This document shows, piece after piece, positions 62,988-64,000 of a stretch of DNA of 64,000 nucleotides. The notes below the pieces were generated by a model. That model saw only the letters and a list, made by a program, of their open reading frames with translations, searched no databases and was not told the DNA's origin. Source of the stretch: CAYYMH01 sp964472785 (GTDB taxonomy: Bacteria > Zhuqueibacterota > Zhuqueibacteria > Thermofontimicrobiales > Thermofontimicrobiaceae). Where the stretch lies: positions 1 to 64,000 of the forward strand of contig CAYYMH010000004.1 in the NCBI GenBank assembly GCA_964472785.1, written 5' to 3'. Positions within the stretch are counted from its first letter, which is position 1; every line of letters starts with the position of its first letter. A program made the translations under genes and the position numbers.

Positions 62988-63149
62988 TTATTCTTGTACT
63001 GAAAATTCGCTTTTATCTGCTCCGCAAACCGGACACACCCAGTCTTCCGGAATATCTTCGAATGCGGTTCCGGCTTCTACTCCACTATCCGGATCACCTT
63101 CTGCCGGATCATAAACGTAACCACAAACATCACAAATGTACTTTTTCAT
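62988..63149 (-). CDS. rubredoxin
   Basis: A 53-residue rubredoxin: two CxxCG knuckles, CDVCGYVYDP and CPVCGADKSEF, bind a single iron. The aromatic core (Tyr4, Tyr11/13, Trp37, Phe49) is present. AAGGAG lies 7 bp before the ATG at 63149; the longer frame reaching 63215 is rejected. It carries electrons to flavodiiron protein and rubrerythrins. Confidence 0.97.
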   Translation of the reverse strand: MKKYICDVCGYVYDPAEGDPDSGVEAGTAFEDIPEDWVCPVCGADKSEFSVQE

Positions 63150-63267
63150 GCGCTTTCTCCTTCTTAAATAAAGTGAATAATTTGATTTTTTTTTAAATAC
63201 GTTTGTAGCTGTCATTATTCAAAAATGAACGTAATATCATTGGTATATTAAACAAAGCTAACTAAAA

Positions 63268-63708
63268 TTAAGCAGGGTATTTTCCAGCGACGTATTCCTT
63301 CAAATATTTATTTTCCACATGAAGGTCTGCCAAATGCGCTTTGACAATATCCCCGATAGAAATAATCCCACAAATGTTGTGATCTTTCACGATGGGCAAA
63401 TGACGGATACGATTTTTTGTCATTAACTTCTGTACATCTTCCAGACTATCTTCAGGGGCACCAACGATGATATCTCTTGTCATAATATCTTTTACTTTAC
63501 TCTGCTTGATACCTTCGCACTTGCTTAATGTCTCCATAAGTACATCCCGGGCACCTATAATGCCCACAGGATCTTCATTATCGTTCAAGACTAAGAGTGA
63601 TCCCACTTTATTTGCAGCAAAAACTTGCATCGCCTCCCAAACTGTTTTTTCTTCATGTACACTAACCACATTAGAGCCCTTTTCAGAGAGAATGTCTTTA
63701 ACTTTCAT
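63268..63708 (-). CDS. CBS-domain pair protein
   Basis: A 146-residue protein made of two CBS motifs (about 1-62 and 70-135, VGIIGARDVLME and CGIISIGDIVKAH). It has no enzyme or transporter attached. Such free Bateman modules bind adenine nucleotides and regulate a partner in trans. The second motif has the DIVKAHL ending typical of ligand-binding copies. AGGAG lies 9 bp before the ATG. The partner is not identifiable from the neighbours. Confidence 0.92.
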   Translation of the reverse strand: MKVKDILSEKGSNVVSVHEEKTVWEAMQVFAANKVGSLLVLNDNEDPVGIIGARDVLMETLSKCEGIKQSKVKDIMTRDIIVGAPEDSLEDVQKLMTKNRIRHLPIVKDHNICGIISIGDIVKAHLADLHVENKYLKEYVAGKYPA

Positions 63709-63847
63709 TTCGCTTGCTCCTTTTTGAGATTCTAATTTTCAATGAATTAATAATTATCACCATTGGCTGTTGTTTTAATAATTTTAGTTATTTTAGATGA
63801 GAATCAATCCGAAATTATGCATAAAATTTTAGAATTTCTTTCCATTT

Positions 63848-64000
63848 TTACATCATCGGCCAAAATTGATTATCATACCAAACGCTTTCTTTTAACTCCT
63901 TATCCAAATCGCTCAAAAACTGCAAATGTGTCTTTTCCCAGTTCGCCAACCAATTGTACAACTCCTTTGCTTCTGTATTTTCAGCCAAATCCGCCTGTTC
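63848..64000 (-). CDS. rubrerythrin-like protein 4 (C-terminal part only)
   Basis: Partial: the last 50 codons of a ferritin-fold gene whose start is outside the window. The readable part has LANWEKTHLQFLSDLDKEL, a helix-4 ExxH-type site like those of the other three proteins, and ends in an aromatic tail (VWYDNQFWPMM). It is thus closest in style to copies 2 and 3. Confidence 0.75.
   Translation of the reverse strand, partial: EQADLAENTEAKELYNWLANWEKTHLQFLSDLDKELKESVWYDNQFWPMM

Overview
The window reads as chromosomal DNA of an AT-rich (by eye about 40% GC), Gram-negative-type bacterium that lives without oxygen but copes with it. Evidence for an anaerobic core: a glycyl-radical hydroxyproline dehydratase with its radical-SAM activase, a ferredoxin-linked 2-oxoacid oxidoreductase, a ferredoxin-thioredoxin reductase catalytic subunit, a flavodiiron protein, rubredoxin and four rubrerythrin-like proteins. 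A TPR-folP-cdaA operon, the DUF362/DUF6599 pair, the many PAS kinases and the low-complexity intergenic repeats fit the Calditrichota/KSB1/Bacteroidota neighbourhood. That placement is an inference from gene content, not a phylogeny.

Layout. 0-0.55 kb: gene-free, with a palindromic element. 0.55-3.7 kb: hypD-hypE. 4.1-5.4 kb: UDP-glucose dehydrogenase with its own terminator. 5.9-29.4 kb: an uninterrupted co-directional block of 13 signalling genes (hybrid and PAS/GAF histidine kinases, single-domain receivers, CheB, CheR), with no recognisable CheA, chemoreceptor or DNA-binding output. 30-35.6 kb: an SOS mutagenesis cassette (LexA, a Y-family protein that has lost catalytic acids and resembles ImuB, and a DnaE2-type polymerase). 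A four-helix-bundle gene flanked by copies of a ~99-bp repeat sits between lexA and the polymerases. 35.7-36.2 kb: a hicB-hicA toxin-antitoxin pair divergent from lexA. 36.3-44.2 kb: TPR protein-folP-cdaA, then a tilS-hpt fusion with ftsH, then a CAU-anticodon tRNA.

44.3-47.9 kb is the main plus-strand stretch: a cold-shock protein with a long leader, an exported DUF362 protein, a DUF6599-like protein and a TauE/SafE permease. From 48 kb to the right edge genes return to the minus strand and form a redox region: flavodiiron protein, rubrerythrin-like proteins, a cytochrome b5-like/DUF2231 membrane protein, a UbiA prenyltransferase, an exported MsrB-MsrA fusion, 2-oxoacid:ferredoxin oxidoreductase, two FAD oxidoreductases, a VOC protein, a GlcD-type flavoprotein, FTR, a glutaredoxin-like protein, PrxQ/Bcp, rubredoxin and a CBS protein.

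Working model: GlcD-type dehydrogenase makes 2-oxoacids, KorAB turns them into acyl-CoA and reduced ferredoxin, and the GltD-like protein exchanges electrons with NAD(P). Reduced ferredoxin and rubredoxin then feed peroxide and oxygen removal by FTR/glutaredoxin/peroxiredoxin, rubrerythrins and the flavodiiron protein. The strongest leads are the LexA / catalytically altered ImuB-like / DnaE2 cassette with a repeat-flanked insertion, and the signalling block with its degenerate receivers and CheB/CheR pair.
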